Shown: positions 1 to 5,896 of the stretch, piece after piece | How positions within the stretch are numbered: the first letter of the stretch is position 1 | Layout: each line of letters opens with the position of its first letter | DNA from: a virus | Reading direction: 5' to 3' (one strand) | DNA length: 20,314 nt | IMG/VR virus record: IMGVR_UViG_3300017764_000156 | Coordinates: 1-20,314 of that record | The notes under the pieces: generated by a model | The model's database searches: none | What the model saw: only the letters and a program-made list of their open reading frames with translations | Told to the model about the DNA's origin: nothing | Translations under genes and position numbers: made by a program

Positions 1-94
1 GAAAGAGGGAGGGGAGATGCCCGCCCCCCAATGCATTAAATCTCCCCGAAAGCATTTATTTAAAGTGGTTTAATATAAAACAGCAGGTGAGAGG
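1..94. other. left-end noncoding region
   Basis: The first 30 bases are a low-complexity purine run followed by a C-rich run; the rest is AT-rich (positions 50-80) and leads into the HNH gene. An AT-rich TAATAT sits at 71-76 but no -35 box is found at a proper distance, so I do not call a promoter. In HK97-like phages with an HNH nuclease beside the terminase this is where a cos site would lie. The outermost bases may be read-end noise, because the other end of the contig carries sequencing adapter. Confidence 0.4.
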
Positions 95-355
95 GTGTTT
101 TTTAGCGTAATGTCTGGTTATTCGTACAAATACCGCCGTGCCCGTGAGGTACTCCTTTTAGGTAACCCTATTTGTGCGTATTGTAAGGTTAAGCGTGCTG
201 ATACCGCTGACCATGTACCGCCGTTGTCGGCGTTTCCTGCACCGGAATTGTGGCAAGGTGATTTGGTTGCTTGTTGTAAGGGGTGCAATAGTCGAATGGG
301 TGCTAAGATCGTGAACGATAAACGCAGAAAGCATAAAAGGTCTAGGGAATGGTAA
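95..355 (+). CDS. HNH endonuclease, packaging-associated
   Basis: A small 86-residue protein with the layout of an HNH/McrA-like nuclease: CxxC at residues 27-30, the catalytic DH at 39-40 (in ADHVPP), and a second zinc knuckle with the distal Asn at 60-65 (CCKGCN), followed by a basic tail. In HK97-type phages such a protein encoded beside the terminase genes acts with the large terminase in cutting the genome ends (established for HK97 gp74). The position at the left end of the packaging module fits this. The start is uncertain: GTG at 95 has a close GGTGAG upstream, while ATG at 110 gives 81 residues but its nearest purine run is far away. The stop overlaps the next start (ATGGTAA). Confidence 0.85.
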   Translation: MFFSVMSGYSYKYRRAREVLLLGNPICAYCKVKRADTADHVPPLSAFPAPELWQGDLVACCKGCNSRMGAKIVNDKRRKHKRSREW

Positions 356-600
356 AGATACCGCAGGCACGACATAGAGAAGCCGCCGAAATAGTACTGG
401 CGACAGTACCGCAGGCAAACGCCAGTTTGTGCGTAGCGTTACGAGCTATAGCTGACGCGTGGGACAATGTAGAAAACGGCAACTACGACCCGAAACTTAT
501 CACAGGATTATCGGTGCAGTTGTTTAAGTGTCTAGACAGGTTAGGCATAGAAGCCGATCATGATGTTTGGGAAGACTTAAGCAGAGAGCTAACGCGCTGA
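349..600 (+). CDS. candidate terminase small subunit
   Basis: An 83-residue, largely helical protein with no motif I can name. It overlaps the HNH gene by 7 bases and lies in the place where HK97-like phages usually carry the small terminase subunit, which binds the packaging start site and hands DNA to the large subunit. Its C-terminal half (residues 52-83, with LITGLSVQLFKCLDRLGI then an acidic-Arg end) could be an oligomerisation segment. The N-terminal third is a predicted helix rich in Ala and Gln. The role is assigned from position only; the family's usual helix-turn-helix was not clearly visible. It could equally be an unrelated small protein. Confidence 0.4.
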   Translation: MVKIPQARHREAAEIVLATVPQANASLCVALRAIADAWDNVENGNYDPKLITGLSVQLFKCLDRLGIEADHDVWEDLSRELTR

Positions 601-746
601 TGTCGTATAAGTGTGAGATGTGCGATAATTGGGCTACACGCTGGGCGTTATGCGATCATTGCTACGCGTACATGAATCACCCTAGTTATCAGGCAACGTT
701 AAAAGAATATCTAGGCTACGAAAATGAACAAAATAATACACAGTGA
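600..746 (+). CDS. small zinc-ribbon protein
   Basis: A 48-residue protein with two CxxC pairs: C5-x2-C8 near the N-terminus and C18-x2-C21, the typical spacing of a mini zinc ribbon. It starts in a TGATG overlap with the previous stop and runs 23 bases into the downstream methyltransferase gene, whose start lies inside it. The zinc knuckle suggests nucleic-acid or protein binding. It sits between the candidate small terminase and the methyltransferases; no specific function can be given. The four well-spaced cysteines and the coupled start are the reasons to call it real. Confidence 0.6.
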   Translation: MSYKCEMCDNWATRWALCDHCYAYMNHPSYQATLKEYLGYENEQNNTQ

Positions 747-1500
747 ATGTGTTACATATATGCAACAAGAAATATGTGCAGAAACAATAGATTTAACAGT
801 AACAAGCCCACCATATGACGACATGCGAAGCTATGAAGGCTACACATTTAATTATGAACAAATAGCAAACGAATTGTACAGGGTCACAAAAACGGGTGGT
901 GTAGTCGTATGGGTAGTAGGCGACAAAATAAAAAATGGCAGAACTTTAACAAGTTATCGACAAGCACTGTATTTCCAAAAAATAGGTTTTGTTGTGCATG
1001 ATGTAATGATTTATCACAAAAGCAACACACCATTTATGCGAAGTAACGCATACACAAACGCATACGAATACATGTTTATTTTTAGCAAAGGCAAACCGAA
1101 AACTTTTAACCCATTACAAGTAGAAACCAAACAATCAGGGTTTCGCAAAAATGGCGCATTGTACAATAAAGGCGCGGATGGTAAAAACAGAAAAAGGGAC
1201 ATTGTTTACAATGAAAGGAAAACAAAAACTAACATATGGACGTATGCAACAGGTCTACACGGCACGACATCAGACAGATACGCTTTTGGGCATCCTGCAA
1301 TGTTTCCAGAAAAATTAGCCGAAGATCATATTTTAAGCTGGTCAAATCCTACAGAACTAGTCATGGACCCTATGTGCGGTTCAGGTACTACATTAAAAAT
1401 GGCACAGAAACATAACCGCCAATATATAGGTATTGACATGTCAAAAAAATATGTAGAAATAGCAAAAAAACGTATTGCACAAGAAGTCTTGCCATTATGA
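724..1500 (+). CDS. DNA methyltransferase, beta group (N4-cytosine or N6-adenine)
   Basis: A 258-residue amino-methyltransferase using S-adenosylmethionine. The catalytic motif IV is TSPPY at residues 27-31 and the AdoMet-binding motif I is DPMCGSGT at 215-222. Motif IV coming before motif I is the beta-group order, and SPPY rather than DPPY is more usual for N4-cytosine enzymes, although N6-adenine enzymes with SPPY exist. The region between (about 40-205) should hold the target recognition part. It likely protects phage DNA from host restriction or marks it for another step. The gene is clearly AT-richer than its neighbours (sampled lines are 28-37% GC, against about 48% in the large terminase), which suggests recent acquisition. 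It overlaps the next methyltransferase by 4 bases (ATGA). Confidence 0.9.
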   Translation: MNKIIHSECVTYMQQEICAETIDLTVTSPPYDDMRSYEGYTFNYEQIANELYRVTKTGGVVVWVVGDKIKNGRTLTSYRQALYFQKIGFVVHDVMIYHKSNTPFMRSNAYTNAYEYMFIFSKGKPKTFNPLQVETKQSGFRKNGALYNKGADGKNRKRDIVYNERKTKTNIWTYATGLHGTTSDRYAFGHPAMFPEKLAEDHILSWSNPTELVMDPMCGSGTTLKMAQKHNRQYIGIDMSKKYVEIAKKRIAQEVLPL

Positions 1501-1505
1501 AACCG
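1477..1505 (+). repeat. gene-junction repeat, copy 1
   Basis: The sequence at the end of the first methyltransferase and start of the second (GCACAAGAAGT, 9 variable bases, ATGAAACCG) matches 24 of 29 bases of the junction between the second methyltransferase and the large terminase, with identical spacing. Confidence 0.7.
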
Positions 1506-2135
1506 TATTACCAAGACGACCACGCGACGATATATAACGCTGATGCTAGGGAACTAGTACCGCAGTTAGAGTTTGATGTTGTAGTAACCGACCCACCTTA
1601 CGGTATGAGCGTAGTTAATAAAAATAACAAAATCAGTAACGTAACCGGAACAAATAAACCAAAAGAATACAAGCCGGTCATAGGTGACGACAAACCACTA
1701 GACCCAACATGGCTAGCGCAATTTGGAAAACGTCAAATAATCTTTGGCGTATCACATTTTGTAAACATACCGCACGCAGGCAGGCTACTAGTATGGGATA
1801 AAGAAGTAACTAATGGCATTTTTGCAGAAGTAGAAGTTGCATGGGATTCTAAAAAAGGACCATCAAAAATAATTAAACATCAACAACAGGGCTACTACTG
1901 CAATCTAGGCGACATAGGCAGACACCACCCTACACAGAAACCGCTATCGGTTATGTTGTGGATTCTTGACAACTGCACAGAACCAGAACAAACAATAATT
2001 GACCCTTATATGGGGTCAGGCACTACGCTACGCGCCGCTAAAGATTTAAACCGCAAAAGCATAGGCATAGAAATCGATGAGCAATACTGCGAAATAGCGG
2101 CACGCAGACTAGCACAAGAAGTACTACTACTATGA
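1497..2135 (+). CDS. DNA adenine-type methyltransferase, beta group
   Basis: A 212-residue methyltransferase with catalytic DPPYG at residues 32-36, HPTQKP at 144-149 and AdoMet-binding DPYMGSGT at 169-176. DPPY with HPTQKP is characteristic of N6-adenine beta-group enzymes, which are common in phages. It is short for the family, with a compact target recognition region (about 40-140). It is the second of a tandem pair: its C-terminus (AQEVLLL) nearly repeats that of the upstream enzyme (AQEVLPL), and both this gene and the large terminase begin with MKP. It overlaps the terminase start by 4 bases (ATGA). No cognate nuclease gene is adjacent, so it is probably a solitary protective enzyme. 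Confidence 0.9.
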   Translation: MKPYYQDDHATIYNADARELVPQLEFDVVVTDPPYGMSVVNKNNKISNVTGTNKPKEYKPVIGDDKPLDPTWLAQFGKRQIIFGVSHFVNIPHAGRLLVWDKEVTNGIFAEVEVAWDSKKGPSKIIKHQQQGYYCNLGDIGRHHPTQKPLSVMLWILDNCTEPEQTIIDPYMGSGTTLRAAKDLNRKSIGIEIDEQYCEIAARRLAQEVLLL

Positions 2136-2140
2136 AACCG
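2112..2140 (+). repeat. gene-junction repeat, copy 2
   Basis: Second copy of the junction found at 1477-1505. GCACAAGAAGT lies at 2112-2122 and ATGAAACCG at 2132-2140, here bridging the second methyltransferase and the large terminase gene. The two copies bracket the second methyltransferase exactly. Confidence 0.7.
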
Positions 2141-3508
2141 GCACGTTGGGCGACTGAACGCAACCAAGACCGACTAACACACGGCGCACAATTAGCCAAA
2201 GTAGCCGAACAATTAGGATTCGAGTTATTCGAGTGGCAACGACAAGTAGCTGACGTAGCGCTAGAACTAGACGCCGAAGGCAACTACCATTACCGCACAG
2301 TAGGCGTAACCGTAGGCAGACAAAACGGTAAAACAGCGTTAGCCGCTATACGCGCCGCACTAGAACTACTCAAGCCCGGCACCGTCACAATTTACACAGC
2401 ACAGGACCGAAATTTAGCTAGATTGCGCTTTGATGAGCATGTAGAATTATTAATGGGTACACCGTTCGCGAAACGTGTTAAGCGTTATGTGCGCGCTAAC
2501 GGGCAAGAAGCGCTTTACATGAACAACGGTTCACAGTACAGGATTGTTACGCCGTCAGCGCAGGGCGGTAGGGGTTTAACCGTAGATTGTGCAATAATTG
2601 ATGAGGCTCTTACGCATGATTTAAGGCTTGTTGCCAGTTTACAGCCGACTATGGCAACGAAAAAAAGCGCACAAATGTGGCTAACCAGTAACGCAGGCGG
2701 ACCATATTCGACGATGCTATCGCACTACCGCAAGCTAGGGCATGCCGGTAATCCTTCGTTGTGTTGGCTTGAATGGGCGGCGGCTGAAGACTGCGACATA
2801 TACGATGAGGACGTCTGGTACGAAGCAATCCCCACACTAGGCGAAGACAAAGGCGTAACAATAGAAGCCGTACGCGAAGCAGTACAAACAACAGAACCGC
2901 TTATCTTTATGTCAGAATGGCTAAACATTTGGCACAGCCTGAAAAGCCAGACAGTTATTGACCCTGAACAATGGGCGGCACTACAACGCGACGACATACA
3001 AATAGGTAGTTACATGGTGTTTGGTGTAGATGTAAGCCCAGACAGGGACAGGGCAAGCATCGGGGCGGCGGGTCTTAATGGCGCATACACCGCACTAGAA
3101 GTTATTGAGTCAGAAAACCGTATCGGTTGGCTAAAGGACCGAATACTACAACTGCATCAGAAATGGCGTATGCCGTTTGTTATAGACTCAGGCGCCGCCG
3201 CTAGTAGTTTGATAGGTGAGCTTGAAGCAGAAGGCGTGCATATAGTCCCTATAAATATGCGCCAGTACGGGCAGGCATGCGGTAGCTTCTACGACGCCGT
3301 ACAGGACGGCACTATCTCACACATGGGCGACATACGCCTACAGCACGCAATCGAAGGCGCAACGAAACGCAAACTAGGCGAACAATGGGCATGGTCACGC
3401 AAAACCGCCGACAACGTAGACATAACACCACTAGTAGCCTGCACCATTGCCCGATACGCATTAACAAACAACCTAGCCAACCCCACACCAAAGGTTGCTA
3501 TACACTAA
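2132..3508 (+). CDS. terL: terminase large subunit (ATPase and nuclease)
   Basis: The 458-residue packaging motor. The N-terminal ATPase has Walker A GRQNGKT at residues 62-68, Walker B CAIIDEA at 153-159 and the coupling motif TSNAG at 185-189. The C-terminal RNase H-like nuclease shows the three expected acidic positions: D300 (VFGVDVS), D352 (VIDSG) and D430 (NVDITPL). The enzyme pumps DNA through the portal and cuts the concatemer, here presumably with the HNH protein. Length and motif order fit the family, close to the actinophage/HK97 type. It starts in an ATGA overlap with the upstream methyltransferase. It is separated from its probable small subunit by about 1.5 kb of methyltransferase genes, which is unusual. 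Confidence 0.95.
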   Translation: MKPARWATERNQDRLTHGAQLAKVAEQLGFELFEWQRQVADVALELDAEGNYHYRTVGVTVGRQNGKTALAAIRAALELLKPGTVTIYTAQDRNLARLRFDEHVELLMGTPFAKRVKRYVRANGQEALYMNNGSQYRIVTPSAQGGRGLTVDCAIIDEALTHDLRLVASLQPTMATKKSAQMWLTSNAGGPYSTMLSHYRKLGHAGNPSLCWLEWAAAEDCDIYDEDVWYEAIPTLGEDKGVTIEAVREAVQTTEPLIFMSEWLNIWHSLKSQTVIDPEQWAALQRDDIQIGSYMVFGVDVSPDRDRASIGAAGLNGAYTALEVIESENRIGWLKDRILQLHQKWRMPFVIDSGAAASSLIGELEAEGVHIVPINMRQYGQACGSFYDAVQDGTISHMGDIRLQHAIEGATKRKLGEQWAWSRKTADNVDITPLVACTIARYALTNNLANPTPKVAIH

Positions 3509-3527
3509 ACATAGGACAAAATATAGT

Positions 3528-3683
3528 ATGATAGAAAAAAAATACCTAGCGTTATCGCTGGAACTAATAGGCGTAACATCAATATGTTTCGCTATATACC
3601 TGATTTGGAACCTAGCCGCCTGCTTAATTGCTAGTGGCATAGTAGCTGTACTGATAGGGGCGGCATTGGAAAACAGTAAATGA
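3528..3683 (+). CDS. small two-helix membrane protein
   Basis: A 51-residue protein with a short charged N-terminus (MIEKKY) and two hydrophobic stretches, roughly residues 7-26 and 28-46, ending in ENSK. The ATG at 3528 is preferred over an in-frame TTG at 3495, which would overlap the terminase gene and add 11 mostly polar residues. It starts 20 bases after the terminase stop and overlaps the portal start (ATGA). Small membrane proteins between terminase and portal occur in other phages without an agreed function. A link between head assembly and the membrane is conceivable but not shown. Confidence 0.6.
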   Translation: MIEKKYLALSLELIGVTSICFAIYLIWNLAACLIASGIVAVLIGAALENSK

Positions 3684-4792
3684 TTATTAACAGCTTACTA
3701 GGACGGCAAACACGCAGTACGCAAATAACCCTGCCGGACCGTTACCTACCACCACAAAGCCTAACAGGCGGGCTAAACGTTACGGAAGGCACAACGTTAT
3801 CAATACCGGTAGCGTACCGTTGTGTGCAACTCATAAGCGACAGCATAGGTAGCCTGCCTTTTGATGCTTACAGGGACGATCAGCGCTTAGACCCAACACC
3901 GGCAATACTACGACAACCTGACCCCAACTTTACCCGTATCGAAACAATAGCAAGCGCCGTTAGTTGTCTAGTTATGCGCGGCAACGCCTACTTCTTACTA
4001 GGCAACACCGATCGAAACAACTTTTACCAAACCGCTGTTCTGTTATCCCCTGACGCTGTAACGGTCCAGATGCTCAACGATGGTCAAATCATCTATAAGG
4101 TGAACAGAAACACGTATGATGCATCACAAATATTGCATATAAGGGGCGGGGTCATATCCGCAGGCAATATTATGGGCGCTGGACCGTTACAACTGCAACG
4201 CAGAACACTAGGTTTAAGCCTTGCAGGTGACGAATCAGCTAGCGAAATGCACGTTAACGGCAGTATCCCTAGCGGTGTTATTAATAGCCCAAGTGAATTA
4301 TCGCAGGACGAAGCAAAAGAACTAAAGAGCGCGTTTCTACAGGCGCACGGGGGACGGCAGAAAAGCCCAGCGGTATTGAGTGGCGGTCTAAGCTACCAGC
4401 CGCTGAGCTTCTCCCCTGACGACCTACAACTACTAGAAAGTAGACGCTACAGCGCAGAACAGCTATGTACCGTGTTTGGGGTGTACCCGCATATGGTAGG
4501 CGTCAGCACTGACGGCAACAGCAAAACCTACAGCAACGTAACACAAGATAACCGCTCATTTGTCACCTACACACTACGCGGTTATATGTCACGCATAGAA
4601 CAAGCATTTAGCCGACTACTACCACGCGGACAAGTAGCACTATTCGATACTGACGACTTCCAACGCGCAGACCGCAGGGAACGATTTGAAGCCCATAAAA
4701 TAGCATTAGATAGTGGCTTCTTGTCAGTAGACGAAGTACGACGTATAGAAGATTTACCGCAAGAAGAAACGATTGTTGAGGTGACAGAATGA
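3680..4792 (+). CDS. portal protein, HK97 family
   Basis: A 370-residue portal protein, somewhat short for the family. The typical N-terminal signature is present: a Ser/Pro start of the core (LSIPVAYRCVQLISDSIGSLPF, about residues 40-62), then a conserved helical and beta region with MRGNAYFLL near residue 97. Twelve copies form the ring through which DNA enters and leaves the head and to which the connector and tail attach. The C-terminal part (RRERFEAHKIALDSGFLSVDEVRRIEDLP) is the usual end of this family. It is coupled to the membrane protein upstream and to the protease downstream by ATGA overlaps. Confidence 0.93.
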   Translation: MIINSLLGRQTRSTQITLPDRYLPPQSLTGGLNVTEGTTLSIPVAYRCVQLISDSIGSLPFDAYRDDQRLDPTPAILRQPDPNFTRIETIASAVSCLVMRGNAYFLLGNTDRNNFYQTAVLLSPDAVTVQMLNDGQIIYKVNRNTYDASQILHIRGGVISAGNIMGAGPLQLQRRTLGLSLAGDESASEMHVNGSIPSGVINSPSELSQDEAKELKSAFLQAHGGRQKSPAVLSGGLSYQPLSFSPDDLQLLESRRYSAEQLCTVFGVYPHMVGVSTDGNSKTYSNVTQDNRSFVTYTLRGYMSRIEQAFSRLLPRGQVALFDTDDFQRADRRERFEAHKIALDSGFLSVDEVRRIEDLPQEETIVEVTE

Positions 4793-5343
4793 GCGAACTA
4801 GAAACACGAACAATAGAATTTAGTGACCTAGAAACACGCAACGACAACGACGGGCATCACATCGTAGGAATCGTCGTTCCGTGGCAAAGTCGCTACGACA
4901 CTGGGCGCTACGTTGAAACACTGTCAAGCGGCGTATTTGACAAAAGCATCAAAGAACGAGGAAACCGGATACCGCTACTAGAACAACACGACACACAACG
5001 GCACCCTATAGGCATGAGTGTTAGCTGGAAAAAAACCGCAACAGGGCTAATAGCCGATTTTAAGCTAGCAGGGACCGCTAGAGGCGAAGAAGCACGCACA
5101 CTAGCAGAAGAAGGCATGGTTACCGGCTTATCAGTTGGCTTTATACCGGTACGCAACAAAACAACGCAAGTAGACGGCAGACAGCATGTGCAACGCTTAG
5201 AAGCGAAGCTGGATCATGTAGGGCTAGTCACGCAACCGGCGTACCAAGAAGCGCAAGTACTATCGACTAGGGCATACGACCCTGACGACGAAGAACTAGT
5301 ACCACGACTAGCACGCTGGCGACATCTTTTAACTAATCCTTAA
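4789..5343 (+). CDS. prohead maturation protease, HK97 type
   Basis: A 184-residue serine protease of the phage prohead family (U35-like). The likely catalytic His is H67 in LEQHDTQRHPIG and the nucleophile S115 in GLSVGF. The third position lies in LDHVGLVTQPAY (about 141-152), where D142/H143 stand in the place of the EVSLV motif of HK97. The DHV form is, from memory, common in actinophages. It cleaves the N-terminal scaffold domain from the major capsid protein inside the prohead, and the capsid gene downstream has such a domain. It is normally directly followed by the capsid gene; here about 550 bases with an independent cassette intervene. Confidence 0.9.
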   Translation: MSELETRTIEFSDLETRNDNDGHHIVGIVVPWQSRYDTGRYVETLSSGVFDKSIKERGNRIPLLEQHDTQRHPIGMSVSWKKTATGLIADFKLAGTARGEEARTLAEEGMVTGLSVGFIPVRNKTTQVDGRQHVQRLEAKLDHVGLVTQPAYQEAQVLSTRAYDPDDEELVPRLARWRHLLTNP

Positions 5344-5368
5344 AAACTTTTTTTATTTTTTTATTTAA

Positions 5369-5404
5369 GCAGGTCAGCGCGTTTTGTCTTTTTTTCTGAC
5401 CAGC
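5369..5404 (+). terminator. stem-loop after the protease gene, possible terminator
   Basis: GGTCAG (5372-5377) pairs with CTGACC (5396-5401), extended by a GC/GC pair beyond an A-A mismatch. The 18-base loop is T-rich and a T-run also precedes the stem, but only four T follow it, so efficiency as a Rho-independent terminator is doubtful. It lies between the portal-protease operon and the next promoter. Confidence 0.4.
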
Positions 5405-5432
5405 ACTTTTACCCATTACTAAAAAACACAAT

Positions 5433-5460
5433 TTGATTTTGGTGTTGAATGTGCTACAAT
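5433..5460 (+). promoter_or_regulatory. sigma70-type promoter of the small cassette gene
   Basis: TTGATT at 5433-5438 and TACAAT at 5455-5460 are spaced by 16 bases. The spacer contains TGGTGTTGAATGTG (5440-5453), which recurs identically beside the -10 box of the early promoter at 16410-16423. A second TGGTGTTGA lies at 5460-5468, across the expected transcription start. The duplicated TGGTGTTGA may be a binding site for a regulator. Confidence 0.65.
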
Positions 5461-5485
5461 GGTGTTGAAACAGAAAGGAGAAAAC

Positions 5486-5716
5486 ATGGTAACAATCAAA
5501 GCTAGTGATTTAGAAAATGGCGATGTTGTAAAAATTTGTGATAACATATTTTATGCTAACAACGTTCATTTCACTTATGGCGATTATGTGCAGTTTGAGC
5601 GCATAGAAAATTGTGAACGATATCCATATCGACTGCGTACAGATGAGACAGTAAATATTATCGAGCGTAGCGGTAGCGGCACAATCGGCATAACTGAGCA
5701 AACTAAGTGGTACTAA
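5486..5716 (+). CDS. unknown small protein in a moron-like cassette
   Basis: A 76-residue protein of unknown function. The ATG at 5486 is chosen because AGAAAGGAG lies 5 bases upstream; the in-frame ATG at 5459 is inside the promoter -10 box. The pattern (KASDLENGDVVKI at residues 5-17, YGDYVQFE, then YRLRTDETVNIIERSG) alternates hydrophobic and charged residues as in a small SH3-like or KOW-like beta barrel. Similar 'ASDLxxGD' proteins occur in actinophages, but this is a weak resemblance. It has its own promoter upstream and an intrinsic terminator downstream, so it is a separate transcription unit between protease and capsid genes. Its composition looks AT-richer than its neighbours, which suggests acquisition. 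Confidence 0.75.
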   Translation: MVTIKASDLENGDVVKICDNIFYANNVHFTYGDYVQFERIENCERYPYRLRTDETVNIIERSGSGTIGITEQTKWY

Positions 5717-5729
5717 ACAAATAATAGAG

Positions 5730-5764
5730 TAGCCCTTACTACGGTAGGGGCTATTTCTATTTTT
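5730..5764 (+). terminator. intrinsic terminator after the cassette gene
   Basis: TAGCCCTTAC (5730-5739) pairs with GTAGGGGCTA (5744-5753) over a TACG tetraloop, with one G-U pair, and is followed by TTTCTATTTTT (5754-5764). This is a textbook Rho-independent terminator 13 bases after the stop codon. Confidence 0.85.
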
Positions 5765-5773
5765 AACAAATCC

Positions 5774-5802
5774 TTGAACTAACACAATCCGTAGGTTACA
5801 AT
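5774..5802 (+). promoter_or_regulatory. promoter for the major capsid gene
   Basis: TTGAAC (5774-5779) and TACAAT (5797-5802) are spaced by exactly 17 bases, directly after the cassette terminator, giving a leader of about 90 bases before the capsid ATG. The -10 region is part of an imperfect inverted repeat: GGTTACAA at 5794-5801 against TTGTAATCC at 5834-5842. That could be an operator or an mRNA leader structure. The capsid ribosome binding site is TTGGAG at 5885-5890. Confidence 0.6.
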
Positions 5803-5896
5803 CAGGCTTATATCCGCGCCGTATGCTACGCCGTTGTAATCCAACACCTAGCAAACACCCAGATAACATAATCACAACAATTTATTTGGAGAAATA

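Noticed and set aside
1-30. Direct or inverted terminal repeat / cos overhang shared with the right end
   Set aside because: Matches are short (11 bases) and low complexity, and the right end is contaminated with adapter. The evidence is too weak to call.
61-80. Possible promoter with TAATAT at 71-76 before the HNH gene
   Set aside because: No -35 element lies at a suitable distance, and the region is near an unreliable contig end.
5459-5485. Upstream ATG for the cassette gene at 5459
   Set aside because: It overlaps the promoter -10 box and would lie before the transcription start; the ATG at 5486 has a proper ribosome binding site.
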